Below are positions 59,810-64,000 of a stretch of 64,000 nucleotides of DNA, in pieces (position 1 is the stretch's first letter; the number at the start of each line of letters is the position of its first letter). This DNA is from Limnoperna fortunei. Lineage: Eukaryota; Mollusca; Bivalvia; Mytilida; Modiolidae. The notes under the pieces were generated by a model. The model searched no databases. It was not told where the DNA came from and saw only the letters and a program-made list of their open reading frames with translations. A program made the position numbers and the translations under genes. The stretch spans positions 9,512,437 to 9,576,436 of the forward strand of contig OX104124.1 of NCBI GenBank assembly GCA_944474755.1. The letters are read 5' to 3'.

Positions 59810-60476
59810 CGTCATTTTTTGCTCTGTGTCAACTGGTAGAAGGTTTGAAAGGCCAACTGTGGATATTACATCACGGTGCATAGCTGTTTTTTTTCAAGTA
59901 TATTTTAGGCCATGCTGTAAACAAGAGCTAAGAATGCAGACATACAAAGTGTTTTCGCAGTTTTCTTAGTTTTATGGTCATCTCAAAAATGTACTACCTT
60001 CCTTCTGAAAAGGTGCAGAAAAATCTCGCTCAAAATCAAGAATTAATTCTGTACAAAATCAGAGAAAATTTTTTCATGTTTTGATGAGTGATTTAGTTTG
60101 ACATTCCCCTTAGTTGTACTAATTACTCATTTTACGTTGCTATTATTTTGCTCTGTGTCAACTGGTAGAATGTTTGAAAGGCCAACTTTGGATATTACAT
60201 CACGGTGCATAGCTGTTATAAACACTTATAACTGTTTTCAAGTATATTTTAGGCCATGCTGTAAACAAGAGCTAAGAATGCAGATATACAAAGTGTTTTC
60301 GCAGTTTTCTTAGTTTTATGGTCATCTCAAAAATGTATTACCTTCCTTCTGTAAAAGTTCAGAAAAATCTTGCTCAAAATCAAGAATAGCTTCTGTATAA
60401 AATCAGAAAAAATTCTAAAATTTTTTTATGAGTGATTTAGTTTGACATTCCCCTTAGTTGTACTAATTACACATTT
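59810..60476 (+). repeat. Direct duplication, about 330 bp, two copies
   Basis: The block starting tgctctgtgtcaactggtag at about 59819 recurs at about 60151 and continues through ggccatgctgtaaacaagag and gcagttttcttagttttatg to ccccttagttgtactaatta. The copies are about 90 percent alike. Both keep an open frame containing RPTVDITSRCIA and CCKQELRMQ, differing by a small insertion. Confidence 0.75.
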
Positions 60477-61380
60477 TAAGTATCTATTATTTTGCATCAT
60501 TTCAAGATTTTTGATCATATATACCCAAAACCCTGCATTAAAATTATTTTCAAATGAGTAATTATTTGAACATATTGTAGAAGTTTTAGCAGTTTTGTCC
60601 AAAATATAAACTAAACATATGTTCGGGATGATACATGTTGTCAAATTAAAAAAATATTTTATACAAAATATTTAAAAAATATAAAAAAACCAAGACAATT
60701 ATGATAAGATATGATCTCCATACACAAAGTGCACTTCTTTGTTAGCACTTACCCATAAAAATCCACACTGCAATATGTGGGTTTTATCAGTATAAAGCAA
60801 ATATTATATCTTGCATATATATGTACGCCAGTTAAAACCTTAAATTAATGTTAGGGAATATAATAAAAAAAACTCAAATGCAAATATATCTAGAGTATAA
60901 AGATACATGTAGGACACATCCCATGAGACAAATTCAGCTTGGTCAATGGTCTTGACTTAATTGGTGGTGTTTTGCTCCATTTTGTGTGCAACCTTCTGTT
61001 ATTGTATGGATTTATATAAACTCGTAATGAATTCAAACTGTCCAAATTAGTACTTATACATGGGTCTTTGAAAAACAAAAAGTAGGTCATCTGACATTAG
61101 TAATTTGCCCAAGACAAATATGACATGTGAAGCCGATAGTGTGTGTTTTGTCACAAACATTTTGTAAGACGCATTGCTCCCTTTCCAGGATATATAATAG
61201 CTACACCTTAAAAGAATAAAAAGAACAGCACATTATAATTAGAAAGAAAAATTAAGATTGCAAACATTATTTGTTATATGACTTCATTCTCCCTTACAAC
61301 CATCCTGACCTCTCCCATTTCGATAGGCCAGTTCAACAGAACTTTAAAAAGCTAACAAATTTATTATTATTTGATACCGT

Positions 61381-61460
61381 TTGTTTCTTTGTTTGAATGA
61401 TCTTCAAATCCACTTTCAACAATTTTTCAGCCATATCATGTAACATACATTTTTACTCCA
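61381..61460 (-). repeat. SINE fragment, tRNA-headed family
   Basis: Matches the tail-side body: tttgtttgaatgatcttcaa, cactttcaacaatttttcag, ccatatcatg. Short and diverged. Confidence 0.5.
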
Positions 61461-62629
61461 TAGATACGTTTGAGAAACTTTAGTTTATTATTTAATACTT
61501 CTTGTTCAGCATATCAAGATAAAGATTTTACAATTATAATAAAAAAATATTAAATAAGGTTATTTTGAAAAAAAATAAACCAAGTTTTCAATTTCCATAT
61601 TCTCCCAACTTTTAGTTCCGTAGTACCATATGAACTTTCGAAAAAGACCTTGTTTCCGGTATGTATAAACATTAAGATGGTCCGAAAAATGTTTTTCGTA
61701 GACATAACCAATGGCTATTGGCATTTTGGAAGAATTTACCTCATTAATTATGCATGAGGATAAAATAAATGAAAAGTTTATAGAAAAACATTTTTGTGAA
61801 TTGAAATTATATAAATAAAAAATATATCAATTATAACAATTTTTATATACACTCAATGAAATAATGGTTATATATTTTCATTAAAACTTTTAAAAGTGTC
61901 AAACATTCTGACTTGTTTACTGAGATTCCCTGCACGGCTGTTATGCCTATTAATTTCGATAAGAGTCCCAAAATGGCGGATGACTCATAAAAGGGACGTA
62001 ATCGGAGGGGTTTTCCCGTTACGAACGGCAACTCTTCGCGCCTATAGAACCGTGTCAGATGACCTTTTACATCAAATTATTTCCGCATGATGCTTTTGTG
62101 TATCTGATGAAACCATGGTTACATTGCCTCAGAGGGGTATATAGGCAATGGCTATCCAGGTGTGAGGACTAAAATTCAAGGCGATTCGTAAACTTTCTGA
62201 TACCATTTTTAAAAAAATAGATACATTACTATTTGACTTAAGTTATAAATCGATCCATCACATGCAAATTTGGTTCACTGACGATTTTTTATCTAAATTT
62301 TTAAACAAAAATGAAGAAAGTCGGTTCAGAAACATTCAGATGATTTAATTTTGAAAATGCATCACTTTTTGCAAATGACTGACACAGAGAAAAAATGGCG
62401 ACAAATTTTTCGTCATCGACCCAATTTAAAAAAAAACTTTAAGGTAAATCTTTGTTGAATCAGTATTTAAAATTTATAAATTGTGACAAAATAAACGATT
62501 GTTCGTTACCGACATATATTATCTGTTGAGATTTGGTAACTTTAAGTATGTATGCTAGTCGTTTGAAAATGAGTAACATTCCGGTTTTTCAGTGCCGGAA
62601 TGTTACGATAAGCGTAGCGCTGACCTCCC
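61461..62629. other. Unassigned non-coding stretch
   Basis: No exon recognised. The part from 61880 to 62160 is richer in GC than its surroundings (accgtgtcagatgacc, ggtatataggcaatgg) but carries no interpretable gene. Confidence 0.4.
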
Positions 62630-63830
62630 TAACTTATTAGAGTGTTGGTTTAAGTTTTAATGTCAGAAATAAATATACGATGACATCATATTTTCATCTT
62701 TAAATAATTAGTATAAGTACACCTTATTGTTATTGTGTACACATGTTAATTCGAGGCATTTTTTCAGCAATGGTTATTTCTCAAGCACATAATATCGTAA
62801 TTTAGACTTTGAGATTTGACATATATTACTACATAAAATTGTTACTGCTGTTGTCCTTGGTAATTATCTTCAACTAATATGATATTTTAAAACATATTTG
62901 TTTGTTTTTCAGAGAGTAAGTACAAGCCAAGAAAGTAACGACACGTATATCAATAAAACAACACAACATTAACCAATGCTATCTTCACTTATATATGACT
63001 TTCGACTGACGTTATTAACAAATGATGTTCGTAAGAATGGTCTTAACAAAATCAAACAAATTCTTTATTGCTATAGATAGTTAGCGAAATTAAAAACTTA
63101 CTAGATCTGGTTTTAGTGTTCCAGGTTGTATGAACAATTAAGTTGTTGAAGGTGTTATATCTACTAAATGGAAACTAAACATCCGATATGTTCAAGGCTA
63201 GTTTATGACAATATATACCTCCTACTAAAATCTGTCAGTTTGTTTTGTTTTTTTATTCATTATCTGACCTTCTATATTTGTTACCACCAATTGAAATATT
63301 CATTTGGAAATAATTAACATAGTCACGTGTTACTTGTAATTTTTTTAAGTTAATTCGAGGCATCTTTTCATCAATGGTTATTTCACAAGCACACAATATC
63401 GTAATATAGACTTGAATTTACATATATTACATACACCATAAAACGTCACTGTTATTATACCTCTTATAAACAATGAAAGTGTAATATCAACTGTGTGACA
63501 ACTGTAAATCCGATATGCTCAAATCTCAATAATTACAATTCATCCATTTTCTCTTGACATCTATCAATTAATGTGTTACTTAGAGTCTCACTTTATAATA
63601 AAAAATGCCATGCTATGATAACTTTGAGGACACGTGGTATGGATTTTCAAATGTAAAATGTTTGATAAATTAGCTAACAGTGTCTCTTTAGTAACCGTTG
63701 TTATTACACATGTGCCCTTTTAAGTTACTGTTTTTTTTTAGTTACTGGATCATTTCTAGCGGAAGAATAAGGACAAGTAAAGAAAGAAACAGTAAGATAA
63801 TCAATTAAATAGCTTATTATTATAGTAGTA
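62630..63830 (+). repeat. Tandem array, last diverged units
   Basis: A clear splice-like block at 62916 (ttgtttttcag, aga, gtaagtacaagccaag) follows unit sequence from 62636. A further degenerate unit extends to about 63830, where the pyrimidine tract near 63735 survives but the gtaagt is lost. Confidence 0.6.
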
Positions 63831-64000
63831 ACTGATACCTTTACTGATAAATTTATCCCAACTTAATGCAATATAGGCATATAAACAGAAATATTCGATT
63901 TTATTTTTTATACCCAATAAGTAATTGTGCAAAACAACAGCATTGCTTAGTGACAGCCTCATTGTAAATAAAATGCGAACTACTTTCGCTTACAAGAAAG

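Larger units (their letters stand above)
59448..62629. mobile_element. Possible DNA element with inverted AGGTCAGC termini
   Basis: The left end ttaattagagaggtcagcc and right end cgctgacctccctaactta are inverted versions of each other over about 18 bases with three mismatches. Array sequence lies on both sides, but at non-matching unit positions, so a deletion accompanied insertion or the match is fortuitous. The interior has a 330-bp duplication, a SINE fragment and no recognised gene. Target duplication unclear. Confidence 0.4.

Overview
This window looks like nuclear DNA from a bivalve mollusc, most likely a mussel (Mytilidae). It is AT-rich. Coding sequence is broken into short exons with GT/AG borders, and the introns are packed with mobile elements: Penelope-like retroelements, a hammerhead ribozyme, tRNA-headed SINEs, CACTA transposons and a Crypton fragment. 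The species assignment is inference from repeats and protein style, not a database match. No bacterial operon, rRNA, CRISPR array or stand-alone tRNA gene was seen.

Left part (1-31.5 kb). After a decayed gene at the left edge, one plus-strand host gene dominates. I reconstruct 13 exons from 6446 to 31477 whose splice phases agree throughout. The predicted protein (about 1149 residues so far, 3' end not found) has a signal peptide, a cysteine-rich ectodomain with many N-glycosylation sequons, one transmembrane helix with a basic stop-transfer segment, two Ig-like domains, and a Roc GTPase plus COR module. This would be a membrane-anchored ROCO receptor, whereas ROCO proteins are normally cytosolic. 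This allele carries an in-frame TAA in the second Ig exon (which could be skipped in frame) and one extra A in an A9 run in the COR exon.

Introns. Six Penelope-like fragments lie in and around this gene. One was interrupted by an 856-bp CACTA element exactly at the coding region for the reverse-transcriptase YxDD motif. A 4.1-kb CACTA element with about 0.5-kb, nearly identical inverted ends sits between the Roc and COR exons.

Right part (34.6-63.8 kb). A tandem array of roughly 0.45-0.7-kb units follows the COR exon. At least 18 units carry a polypyrimidine tract, an AG, three bases and a GTAAGT. The array is split by a 14,178-bp insertion (37347-51524) with inverted ends, a TA target duplication, clustered ACRTCCGT-type subterminal motifs, a 30-bp minisatellite and two divergent spliced genes. 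One gene is transposase-like and the other encodes a coiled-coil protein; both have visible disabling lesions. A Crypton-like fragment and another putative insertion interrupt the later array.
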